From Candidatus Helarchaeota archaeon (GTDB lineage: Archaea > Asgardarchaeota > Lokiarchaeia > Helarchaeales > HEL-GB-A): a stretch of DNA of 20,646 nt. Each line of letters starts with the position of its first letter. Within the stretch, counting starts at the first letter, position 1. The stretch is taken from contig JABXJU010000067.1 in the NCBI GenBank assembly GCA_013375405.1, positions 1 to 20,646 on the forward strand, read 5' to 3'. The notes under the pieces are model-generated. The model searched no databases, was not told the DNA's origin, and saw nothing but the letters and a program-made list of their open reading frames with translations. This document shows positions 6,914 through 14,082 of the stretch, one piece after another. The position numbers and the translations under genes are program-made.

Positions 6914-8422
6914 ATGACAAGAGTCCTTTCTCAATCTGATTTAGTTGCTGCTCTTGAAGGTATTGTTGGGAGTAAGGCTGTAAACGATTCTGAACATGCA
7001 CGTTGGACCTATGCATTAAGTGAAGCTTGGTCCACCGTTAGCCCCGGTTTAACTGATGATTTATATCTAGATCTAGGACCACCTGATGTAATTGTCAAGC
7101 CAAAAATTACGGACCACGTTATAGAAATCGTCAAACTCGCAAATAAACATGAAATTCCAGTTATTCCAAGAGGGGGAGGTACAGGCAATGCCTCAGGATC
7201 TGCAGCTCTCTCGAGTGGAGGTATAATGCTAGATTTATTGGATATGAATTCTTTTATCAAATATGACCCCGTTTCCCGTGCGTGCCGATTTCAAGCTGGA
7301 ATAACTTGGGGAAAGCTCTGTTATGAATTGAAGAAAATAGGATTAACGCCTGGATTTATGGGACCTCATGGGATATATGGTGCTGCAGTTGGCGGAGGAG
7401 TATCAATCGATTCTACGGGCATCCATGGAACAAAATATGGCCAAGAAAATGAAAATGTTCAGAATTTACAAGTCGTACTTCCTGAGGGGGATGTAATTGA
7501 GACGGGATCCCTTGCAAATACAATGACTGATTGGTATTTTCGATATTGTAATGGCCCAGACTTGGCAGGACTTTTTATGGGATCTTGTGGAACTTTTGGG
7601 ATTATCACCGAAATCACTTTACGCACCTATCCTCTTCCCAAATTTAAGTCTGATTTTCTTTATCTATTCCCTAGTGAAATGGATCAATGTAAAGCATTGA
7701 TGGAAATCGACTCCTATGAGCTCATGAGTGATTATATGGGACTGGCTCAAGGGTTTTACTATGATCTAATTGAAAAATCGTTTAATTTAGAACCTGGTAA
7801 AACACAAAAAGGGCCAGCATTGATCCATACGTCTGCTTATGACGAAATCATATTAGAACGCAAAAATATGATGATTGATAAGATTGCTAACAAATATAAG
7901 GCGATCAAAATGCCAGGCGACATTACCCAACTTGGGATGAGTGCCCACGACACGAATGAGATGTTAGGGGGAGGAGTTTGTAAATTTTTTGGTGGTATGA
8001 TGCATAAAACTTGTTCCGTATTACCATTATTGAAATGCCCTGAATTCAACGAATGGCATTACCGTTTCTTTAAAAATCCTAAGGTTGAAAACCTTCTTTC
8101 GACTACTGCGTTGGGTAATAAATGTTGGAGCATCCAATATCCAGGTGGATGTAAGCATGGTTTTGTTTTACATATGTCAATGTTTAACATGGATGCTACT
8201 ACACGTGATCTTCGCTCAAAAGCATATAAAATTTGGCATGAAATTTTAAAACAAAAAATAGAGATGGGGACTTCTCCTTATTGGGTTGGGAAAGATGCAT
8301 TCATGCCTCATTTAAACAAGAAATTTACACCAGAATACTTGAATTTACTTAAATCTCTAAAGAAACTACTTGATCCTAATAACATAATGAATCCGGGCGC
8401 ATTAGGATTAGGGCTAGATTAA
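6914..8422 (+). CDS. FAD-linked oxidase, GlcD / D-lactate dehydrogenase-like
   Basis: About 502 residues from the ATG at 6914; an in-frame ATG at 6893 would add seven. This is an FAD_binding_4 (PCMH-type) oxidoreductase. The FAD pyrophosphate loop is IPRGGGTGNASGSA (about 84-97). A second FAD-contact region is GPHGIYGAAVGGGVSID (about 149-166), then GTKYG, and FMGSCGTFGIITEITLR. The C-terminus ends KKLLDPNNIMNPGALG, the usual GlcD-family finish. Family members oxidise 2-hydroxyacids such as glycolate or D-lactate and pass electrons to an Fe-S partner; AGPS-like activities also occur in the family. The next gene, about 21 bases downstream, encodes such an Fe-S protein, so the two probably form one complex. 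The substrate is unknown; divergent hydratases hint at an acyl or hydroxyacyl link. Confidence 0.9.
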   Translation: MTRVLSQSDLVAALEGIVGSKAVNDSEHARWTYALSEAWSTVSPGLTDDLYLDLGPPDVIVKPKITDHVIEIVKLANKHEIPVIPRGGGTGNASGSAALSSGGIMLDLLDMNSFIKYDPVSRACRFQAGITWGKLCYELKKIGLTPGFMGPHGIYGAAVGGGVSIDSTGIHGTKYGQENENVQNLQVVLPEGDVIETGSLANTMTDWYFRYCNGPDLAGLFMGSCGTFGIITEITLRTYPLPKFKSDFLYLFPSEMDQCKALMEIDSYELMSDYMGLAQGFYYDLIEKSFNLEPGKTQKGPALIHTSAYDEIILERKNMMIDKIANKYKAIKMPGDITQLGMSAHDTNEMLGGGVCKFFGGMMHKTCSVLPLLKCPEFNEWHYRFFKNPKVENLLSTTALGNKCWSIQYPGGCKHGFVLHMSMFNMDATTRDLRSKAYKIWHEILKQKIEMGTSPYWVGKDAFMPHLNKKFTPEYLNLLKSLKKLLDPNNIMNPGALGLGLD

Positions 8423-8430
8423 CAGAAAGT

Positions 8431-8436
8431 GGAGAG
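8431..8436 (+). promoter_or_regulatory. SD site deciding the start of the Fe-S oxidoreductase
   Basis: GGAGAG lies seven bases before a TTG at 8444 and overlaps an in-frame GTG at 8429. This makes 8429 an unlikely start; TTG 8444 is preferred, with ATG 8453 as the alternative. Confidence 0.55.
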
Positions 8437-8443
8437 TTATAAA

Positions 8444-9676
8444 TTGGGACTAATGAAGCTAGAAGAATTAAAGCAAGAAGTGTGGTTCTGCGGTTGTTGT
8501 TCAATGTGTAGGGAAACAATAAGTAAAGGGATTGCGACTAAACATGCGTGGTTAGGAGTTTGCCCTGTATATGACGTTTTACGTTTTGATCATTATACAA
8601 GTCGTGGAAGAAATACAATTGCCAAGTATCTTCTTGAGGAAGTATTAGAATACAATAATATATTAGCAGAAGACGTTATTTTTCGGTGTTTAGGATGTAA
8701 AGCTTGCGAACAAATCTGTACTCCAACTTTAGTTCCCACCCTTAAACCCATTGCGAATATGAAAATAATCAAGGCCATGCGTGAAGATTGTTGGAATTTG
8801 GGATTGGCGCCCAAAAAACTTCAGGAAACTTGTGCTAAAATAATGGACCCGCAGATTAATAACCCATTTGGGCTAGAAAAAGACCTACGCGTGGATTGGG
8901 CAGAAGAATTGAATCTTCCGAAAAAAGCAGAGGTATTATATTTTGCGGGCTGTGCTGCATCTTACCAAAATCCAAACACGCCAGAAGCTGTAATTAAGGT
9001 CCTCCAAGAAGCAGAGCAAGAGGTAGCATATCTCGGAGTAGAGGAACTCTGTTGTGGGCACCAGCTCATATGGGCAGGAGATATTGAAGATGCTCGGAAG
9101 AATGCCCAAGAACTCATCAGCCTGATTCAGAAAACTGGCGCTAAAAAAGTAATTTTTTCATGTGCAGGATGTTTCAACACGTTTAAAAATGATTATAAGG
9201 AAATTGGAGTTTCTGTGCCATTTAGAGTGGAACATGTATCAAAAACCTTCCTTTCTCTTTTGAAAAAATTAGATTTGAAGAACGAATTTCAACAAAAAGT
9301 CACTTATCACGATCCCTGCCACCTAGGCCGTCATGCCAACGAATACAAGAATCCGCGAAAAATTATCACTAGAGTTGGTGCCGAGTTAGTCGAAATGGAT
9401 CGTTCTAAGAAGGAATCTTGGTGTTGCGGAGCGGGTTCGGGTGGAACCTGCTTAATTAATTATCCTGAATTGAATCAAGAAATTCGATCGAGAAGAATTG
9501 AAGAAGCTAAAGCAACTGACACTAACTTTCTAGTTACTGCCTGTCCAATGTGTCTGAAAAATCTACGCGATGCAGCCCATGAAAATAAGATTGATATGGA
9601 ATTTTATGACCTTCCAAATTTAATTGCAGAAGCCCTTGGTCTTAAATCAGATCTATACGATTCTTGGAAAGGATAA
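8444..9676 (+). CDS. Fe-S oxidoreductase with two CCG domains (GlcF/HdrD-like)
   Basis: About 410 residues from TTG 8444. The N-terminal part is ferredoxin-like. One canonical cluster motif, CLGCKACEQIC, is at about residues 82-92. An earlier set, CCSMC, is followed only 17 residues later by GVCPVY, so the fourth ligand is displaced from the usual three-residue spacing. Two CCG domains follow. The first runs from LYFAGCAASYQNP to ELCCGHQ (about 203). The second runs from FSCAGCFNTF and YHDPCHLGRH to WCCGAGSGG (about 327), and CPMCLKNL is near the end. CCG domains bind Fe-S clusters in heterodisulfide reductase, glycolate oxidase and lactate-utilisation proteins. It is the expected electron acceptor of the adjacent FAD oxidase. 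No membrane segment is seen, so the next acceptor is unknown. Confidence 0.9.
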   Translation: MGLMKLEELKQEVWFCGCCSMCRETISKGIATKHAWLGVCPVYDVLRFDHYTSRGRNTIAKYLLEEVLEYNNILAEDVIFRCLGCKACEQICTPTLVPTLKPIANMKIIKAMREDCWNLGLAPKKLQETCAKIMDPQINNPFGLEKDLRVDWAEELNLPKKAEVLYFAGCAASYQNPNTPEAVIKVLQEAEQEVAYLGVEELCCGHQLIWAGDIEDARKNAQELISLIQKTGAKKVIFSCAGCFNTFKNDYKEIGVSVPFRVEHVSKTFLSLLKKLDLKNEFQQKVTYHDPCHLGRHANEYKNPRKIITRVGAELVEMDRSKKESWCCGAGSGGTCLINYPELNQEIRSRRIEEAKATDTNFLVTACPMCLKNLRDAAHENKIDMEFYDLPNLIAEALGLKSDLYDSWKG

Positions 9677-9679
9677 ACC

Positions 9680-10582
9680 TTACTTTTTCGCCTCTTTGAG
9701 GTATAATGGCAATTTAAACGCGAAGATGGTTAAAAATAACGCGAACCCAAGGTTGAACAATAATATTGGGATTGTTTTCATAGAAAAATCGTTGAATTCT
9801 ATTAGTACGCGTACCACACTAAAAGATATGAGCGAAATTTGGCCATATATTATATTGTGCGTATTAACTTGATGTTTAAGTAAATTTCGTATCATATAGA
9901 TTCCTGAAATACCAACAAGACCCATAAAAATCCAGATACTAAAATGTAAAATGAATGGAACAATTGTAATGGAAGACCAACTGGCAGTTATACCCAGTAT
10001 AAGCGCCGATTGAAGGCAAAGAATAATACCAGATAAACTAATAACCCAACAATAAAAAAACAAAAATCTTGTAATTTGCTTTTGAGGATTTGAATTAAAA
10101 ATAATCCGAATTGCTACATAAAATCCAATACATTGAAGAATTAAATTAGATATACTCAACAGACTCCATGATGATATATAAACTACTAATAGATTTTTGG
10201 GAATAACCTGCATCCAAACGGGAGGAGCCCCAATGATTATAGATATTAATTCCCAAAACATGAGAAAATGAGAGGGATCTAGAAGGTTAAATAAGAAAAA
10301 GAGGATCCCTCCAAAAATTAAAAGAGATCTGCTAAATTTTTTATAAATAAAGAGGAAAAATCCAAATAAAATGAGGAAACCGCCAAATATAATGTTAATA
10401 ACGTCAAATAATTCGAGAATTTGAAATTTTGCCCAATTTAAATCAAAATAAATTGTATAAAGGTTAAAAATAGGCCGAATAAAATTAATGACATAAATTA
10501 TCCCAAAGAAAAGAAAAAAGGTTGCGTAATATATTAATGGAGAATCGGAAAAGGAGTTGGAAGAATTCTGAGACTGAATCAT
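9680..10582 (-). CDS. Polytopic membrane protein of unknown function (about 8 TM)
   Basis: About 300 residues, strongly hydrophobic, with roughly eight membrane helices. Approximate positions: 21-40, 61-83, 87-122, 130-165 (long), 170-200, 208-238, 244-265 and 270-292. No charged motif or known transporter signature was recognised. It has the look of a histidine-kinase-type or 7-8 TM sensor membrane domain without any attached enzyme. The start is set at the ATG 10582 with AGGTGA just upstream; an in-frame GTG at 10588 lies within that SD. A TATA-like GTTTTATAC near 10620-10628 suggests its own promoter. It lies downstream of the roadblock gene on the same strand and is convergent with the Fe-S gene, three bases between stops. 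The function is not recognised. Confidence 0.75.
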   Translation of the reverse strand: MIQSQNSSNSFSDSPLIYYATFFLFFGIIYVINFIRPIFNLYTIYFDLNWAKFQILELFDVINIIFGGFLILFGFFLFIYKKFSRSLLIFGGILFFLFNLLDPSHFLMFWELISIIIGAPPVWMQVIPKNLLVVYISSWSLLSISNLILQCIGFYVAIRIIFNSNPQKQITRFLFFYCWVISLSGIILCLQSALILGITASWSSITIVPFILHFSIWIFMGLVGISGIYMIRNLLKHQVNTHNIIYGQISLISFSVVRVLIEFNDFSMKTIPILLFNLGFALFLTIFAFKLPLYLKEAKK

Positions 10583-10618
10583 TTTCACCTAATTTACTTA
10601 AATGATGGGCTTAAAAAG

Positions 10619-10628
10619 TGTATAAAAC
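10619..10628 (-). promoter_or_regulatory. TATA-like box of the membrane protein gene
   Basis: The minus strand reads TTTTATAC here, about 25-30 bases upstream of a point roughly ten bases before the ATG at 10582. This is the expected archaeal geometry, but AT-rich DNA yields such boxes by chance. Confidence 0.35.
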
Positions 10629-10654
10629 ATTAAATAGTAATTTCGGATGAATTA

Positions 10655-11014
10655 TTAGAGTTTTATAATGGAATTTATTTCTTTAATGGCTTTTTTCACT
10701 CCAAGAATAAAAATCCCGAGACTAACATTATTTGGAGCTAGAATGGTAAGAATCATTTTTGGATTTACTTTGTAGAGAAAAACCGTTCCGTGTTCTCCTT
10801 TTACCATTAAGTGATCAAGAGATCCATATTGAAATTCTATTGTTGTTTTTTCTCCTGTTAATAATACTGTTGCAGATAATGCAGAAATTAATGCACTTTC
10901 TGTAGAGGAATCAGGAAAATCTGTCGCAATTGGAAGTCCTTCGACAGTGTTCAGCGAACTCCCTTGAATACCTGTTTGTTCTTTAAGTTTTCTCAAAACC
11001 ACTTCATATGCCAC
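10655..11014 (-). CDS. Roadblock/LC7 domain protein
   Basis: A 119-residue single-domain protein of the roadblock/LC7 (MglB-like) family. Visible features are helix 1 (YEVVLRKLKEQTGIQGSSL), the strand-turn with NTVEGLPIATDFPD, the long central helix TESALISALSATVLLTGEKT, the strands TIEFQYGSLDHLMVKGEHGTVFLYKV, and the C-terminal strand-helix MILTILAPNNVSLGIFILGVKKAIKEI. Such proteins dimerise and act as regulators or platforms for small Ras-like GTPases, and as dynein light chains in eukaryotes. They are numerous in Asgard archaea. The start is GTG with GGGAT six bases upstream. It lies 157 bases downstream of the second GIFT protein on the same strand, so it may act with the GIFT pair. No GTPase is in the window. 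Confidence 0.85.
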   Translation of the reverse strand: MAYEVVLRKLKEQTGIQGSSLNTVEGLPIATDFPDSSTESALISALSATVLLTGEKTTIEFQYGSLDHLMVKGEHGTVFLYKVNPKMILTILAPNNVSLGIFILGVKKAIKEINSIIKL

Positions 11015-11171
11015 TTTTTTATCCCGTCCCTAGATAATGTCGTAGTTTCTCGTTTTAGATTCAATCAAATATGGTAAATCCTCTCAGATCATAATTTGAT
11101 GGTACATTTGTTTCCATTATTAGCTCTTAGGTTTTAACTTAGTTAATTTAACTTTTTAACCTATTGTTTTT

Positions 11172-12266
11172 TCATCGGTGTTGAGAACGAAGTTTTTCAT
11201 TTTTTATTCGATTAGAGAGATTGAATCTGATCATATCCAGTTTTGATAGTGCATCACTTTCCATTACTAATACCTGATCTGAAAATTCTTTCACAACTGC
11301 AGGAAAATCAATATTTGCTTTTATTCTATCTGTAATATAATCAAGTTCTTCCATTAGAGCTCGATAATTACCTTCAATTGTGTTTTTCAATTTAGAATAG
11401 CGAAGTTGGAGTGTTTCTTCAGCTAAAGAGAATTTTTGAGATTCTATTAATTTTAAAATTTCATCAAAAAGCTTATCAATTTCGTTTAACAACTTTTTCA
11501 GAACATTTAATGTGTCATTAGTTAATTGTTCAAAGTGTTTTTTTGCTTTCTTAGGATCAATTGATTTTGGTTTTCTCATTTTTGCGGGAGTTGGTTCTTT
11601 CGGTTTCTGATCTCGTTGTTGAATAATTGTACGAAAGATATTTGCCACAAACCGAATGTTGTTTTTTGCTTTGATACCGTATCGTTTATCATCTTGGAAT
11701 AGGGTATATCCACCGATGCAGATAACTCTACCACTTTTCGAGGTCATTATTACGGGAGCAGATGGAGGTTCAGCGTGTTCGTCAGCTTTCGCAAGAATTT
11801 TAACGCCAGGCGTAAATTGTTTTAGGGAACAACCGGAATATATTAATTCTTTTACACCATTAGTAAATAAATCTCTTTGAAATTGTCTAATGATTGGAAA
11901 ATACATTGCGCCATTGAGATTATGCTTTTTATCTTGAACTACGTTATGGTTAAATTTGATTCCAAACTTAATAGTTAAGTCATTTAGTGTAAAGTTAATG
12001 GGTATTGGCATAGGACAAATAATTATCAAGTATTTTCCTTTTGAAACAAAATATTCTAAGGTATTTATCTCAAAATCTAAAAACTTTTCCGTAGGTGCGC
12101 CCAAAAATAAGATATCTTCGTTAATTATTTTATCAACGGTGATAGGACCTGAAATTAATCGGAAAGAAATTATCTTTAATTTTTCCAGAATATAAGAGAT
12201 TCCTCTACAATTAAAGTTAGAGACCTGTTCTCCGTGACTCTCGTCAAAAACGACCCTTACGCTCAT
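11172..12266 (-). CDS. IFT52-like GIFT-domain protein with helical C-terminus (paralogue B)
   Basis: A 364-residue protein. Residues 1-215 form an alpha/beta domain resembling the GIFT domain shared by IFT52 and GldG-type ABC-transporter auxiliary proteins. Landmarks are VRVVFDESHGE at the start, ITVDKIINEDILFLGAP, EINTLEYFVSKGKYLIIIC, IYSGCSLKQFTPGVKIL, and ICIGGYTLFQDD followed by a helix with NNIRFVANIF. Human IFT52, as I recall it, shares the same order, including a KP-V after the YxxGxxL strand and a GSxMFxD segment. A Pro/Lys-rich linker (about 218-238) leads to a helical, probably coiled-coil region ending KLDMIRFNLSNRI. It starts 19 bases after its paralogue. No catalytic residues are evident, so a scaffold or binding role is inferred. 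Confidence 0.75.
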   Translation of the reverse strand: MSVRVVFDESHGEQVSNFNCRGISYILEKLKIISFRLISGPITVDKIINEDILFLGAPTEKFLDFEINTLEYFVSKGKYLIIICPMPIPINFTLNDLTIKFGIKFNHNVVQDKKHNLNGAMYFPIIRQFQRDLFTNGVKELIYSGCSLKQFTPGVKILAKADEHAEPPSAPVIMTSKSGRVICIGGYTLFQDDKRYGIKAKNNIRFVANIFRTIIQQRDQKPKEPTPAKMRKPKSIDPKKAKKHFEQLTNDTLNVLKKLLNEIDKLFDEILKLIESQKFSLAEETLQLRYSKLKNTIEGNYRALMEELDYITDRIKANIDFPAVVKEFSDQVLVMESDALSKLDMIRFNLSNRIKNEKLRSQHR

Positions 12267-12285
12267 AGAAATCTTAACTCCAAAA

Positions 12286-13368
12286 TTATGCTTGGAGTTG
12301 CTCTTGATCTAAAATTGTTGTAAGATTATTTCGAATCATATCCAATTTTGCACGGATTTCGGCTTCAGTTTCATACCATTGATTATAACTGTGCAGTATA
12401 TGTTCTTTAAATCCTGGAAAAATATCATCGTATTCGCTAAAAGTATCTCCGATTTCTTTTGCCAAGGCATTTATTGTTTGAAGAATTTGCTGATAATTTG
12501 AAGAAATCCGCCGTTCAGTCTGTTCATATAGGTGTTCTTTAATTAAATCGGAGCATTCTTTCCAGTAGATATCAATCTCCTTCGCTAAATCATGCATTTT
12601 TTGGATATTCGTTGATATAAATTTGATAAATTGTTTTTTCACAGACTTTAAAGTTATTCTTTTAGGTTTAGTTGAAGGTATCTTTTCTAGTACTGCTCTA
12701 TCTTTACCAAAACGTAATTTAATATATTCAAAAAGGTTATACACTAACCGAATATTATCCAGTGTTTTAATTCCAAAAGCAGGATCATCAGAAAAAATGG
12801 AATATCCACCAATACCAAAAACTTGGTGATTGTCAGAAACAATCATGATTGGGGAGTCCATGGGGATTGAATCAGAATCAGTTAATAAAAGGGGAGTAAT
12901 AGTTGGCTTCAAGATGGAAATTGAACATCCTGAATATGCCAATTTTTTTATACGTTTTGTCATTCCTAACTTTTTTGTGAATTTTTGGATAATGGGGATC
13001 CTTGAAAAATTTAAATAGTGTCTTTGATCTTCTACATAATCCGGGTTAAATTCAAAATCAAATCTACGACTAATTTCGCTTAAATTTGTGTTATTAGCAT
13101 AATCCCCTCCACTTCCACTAAGTAAAATCAAAAATTTACCAGATTCTACAAATTCTCCAATGGCACTAATTTCAGAATTTTTAAAAGGGGTTGATGGACA
13201 TCCGATAAGAAATATATCATCATCTTTTATTTTTTCGAAGGTAATTGGGCGATCTATGAGGGGAAATATAATAAATTGCATTTCTGCGACTAACGCTTGA
13301 AAAACGTTTGTGTTCGCGACCGTCAAGAATTCTTCATGACTTTGATCAATAATCAACCGTAAATTCAT
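12286..13368 (-). CDS. IFT52-like GIFT-domain protein with helical C-terminus (paralogue A)
   Basis: About 360 residues from the ATG at 13368. This start aligns MNLRLIIDQSHEEF with the paralogue's MSVRVVFDESHGEQ; in-frame starts at 13380 and 13398 (TTG) are possible. The GIFT-like domain fills about 1-220. ITFEKIKDDDIFLIGCP is followed by EISAIGEFVESGKFLILLSG, SGGDYANNTNL, YSGCSISILKPTITPLL, SPIMIVS and GIGGYSIFSDD. It is closer than its paralogue to eukaryotic IFT52, where I recall GEGGESRFDTNIN, a KP after the next strand, RPIL, and GSxMFSD in the same order. The C-terminal about 120 residues are helical with KLDMIRNNL near the end, also in the paralogue. It is first gene of the GIFT-GIFT-roadblock cluster. 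Confidence 0.75.
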   Translation of the reverse strand: MNLRLIIDQSHEEFLTVANTNVFQALVAEMQFIIFPLIDRPITFEKIKDDDIFLIGCPSTPFKNSEISAIGEFVESGKFLILLSGSGGDYANNTNLSEISRRFDFEFNPDYVEDQRHYLNFSRIPIIQKFTKKLGMTKRIKKLAYSGCSISILKPTITPLLLTDSDSIPMDSPIMIVSDNHQVFGIGGYSIFSDDPAFGIKTLDNIRLVYNLFEYIKLRFGKDRAVLEKIPSTKPKRITLKSVKKQFIKFISTNIQKMHDLAKEIDIYWKECSDLIKEHLYEQTERRISSNYQQILQTINALAKEIGDTFSEYDDIFPGFKEHILHSYNQWYETEAEIRAKLDMIRNNLTTILDQEQLQA

Positions 13369-13410
13369 CTGACTTACCATCAAAAATACTGTTATCAAGT
13401 GTCATTATTA

Positions 13411-13423
13411 ATGTAAATTACAT
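13411..13423. repeat. Palindrome ATGTAA-A-TTACAT
   Basis: Perfect six-base arms around one base, 43 bases upstream of the preferred GIFT-A start. More half-sites follow at 13431-13436 and 13491-13496. It could be an operator; AT-rich composition makes chance occurrence possible. Confidence 0.35.
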
Positions 13424-13530
13424 CCTTTTTATGTAAAAGGTAATTAAAAAATATTTCAATAACACAGAAGATAAATTAAATTAATAAAAATTACATATTT
13501 GACAAATAATTGATGATATTAAGTGATAGT

Positions 13531-13554
13531 TCAAAGACGGACATGTCCTTTTGA
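13531..13554. repeat. Inverted repeat centred on GGACATGTCC
   Basis: A perfect ten-base palindrome (13539-13548) with outer TCAAA and TTTGA arms set slightly asymmetrically. It is GC-rich against its AT-rich surroundings. It lies 20 bases past the stop of the zinc-ribbon gene, so it is either a hairpin in that transcript or a protein-binding site. Confidence 0.4.
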
Positions 13555-13573
13555 TGGTTTGGGCCTTAATTAT

Positions 13574-13849
13574 TTAATAGGATTCTACACCACTATCATC
13601 TTCGAAGAAATCTTCGAATGCCTCACGATCTTCGTCAGTTACTCTTTTTGTTCTTCGGGTTTTTTCTTTTACAACCTCGATTTTTTCCCGAGTTACATGA
13701 TTTAAATCAGATGCTATTACATAATCACTTATTTCTGATGAATCCGGTGTAACCTTATGGCCACATTTACGACAAACCAATATAACCTTTTTATTACCTT
13801 TTTCTTTTCTGGGGACTAATAAGGCCCCACATTCATCACAGAATTTCAC
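13574..13849 (-). CDS. TFS/Rpb9-type N-terminal zinc ribbon protein with acidic tail
   Basis: About 91 residues from a GTG at 13849; an in-frame TTG at 13858 would add three. The N-terminus, KFCDECGALLVPRKEKG then LVCRKCGH, gives Cys pairs 4/7 and 26/29. This is the N-terminal zinc ribbon of archaeal transcription factor S and Rpb9, which usually starts MKFCPxCG. Full TFS has a second ribbon carrying the catalytic Asp-Glu pair that stimulates transcript cleavage; here it is absent. A basic stretch KEKTRRTKRVTDEDR leads instead to the acidic tail AFEDFFEDDSG. The protein may bind RNA polymerase without cleavage activity (inference), or be an unrelated short zinc-ribbon protein. No strong SD was seen; a TTTAAAG box near 13888 could be its TATA element. 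Confidence 0.7.
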   Translation of the reverse strand: MKFCDECGALLVPRKEKGNKKVILVCRKCGHKVTPDSSEISDYVIASDLNHVTREKIEVVKEKTRRTKRVTDEDREAFEDFFEDDSGVESY

Positions 13850-13892
13850 ACAATTCAACTCTATACGGTTTTTCTTTCATTTCGACTTTAAA

Positions 13893-13921
13893 GAATTGTT
13901 ATTTCAATTCACATTTTTTTT
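13893..13921. repeat. Stem-loop GAATTG-N6-CAATTC followed by T8
   Basis: Perfect six-base arms (13893-13898 and 13905-13910) with T8 at 13914-13921 on the plus strand look like an intrinsic terminator. No plus-strand gene ends here, so a site upstream of the minus-strand zinc-ribbon gene is just as likely. Confidence 0.3.
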
Positions 13922-14082
13922 AAAACCATTAAATTTAAATTTTACCTTTACAATTTCCTATAACTTTACCCACATTTATGACAAATTTCGACTAAAACAA
14001 CTTAAAAAAATATACATTTTTATGGCAAGTTATCAATAGAATAAGAAAAATTGTTCCTACTTTTTTATTCAAAATAGATTAA

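Larger units (their letters stand above)
13399..13573. other. Intergenic region upstream of GIFT cluster
   Basis: AT-rich, noncoding. It should hold the promoter of the GIFT genes and the end of the zinc-ribbon transcript. It contains the palindrome ATGTAAATTACAT (13411-13423), further ATGTAA (13431) and TTACAT (13491) half-sites, and the perfect palindrome GGACATGTCC (13539-13548) flanked by TCAAA and TTTGA. Confidence 0.5.

Noticed and set aside
9624..9872. A plus-strand frame bridging the end of the Fe-S gene and the membrane gene
   Set aside because: It overlaps the convergent ends of two better-supported genes and has no family features.
13505..13573. Possible C/D-box small RNA (TGATGA at 13511)
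   Set aside because: No CTGA D box follows at a usable distance and no terminal stem was found.
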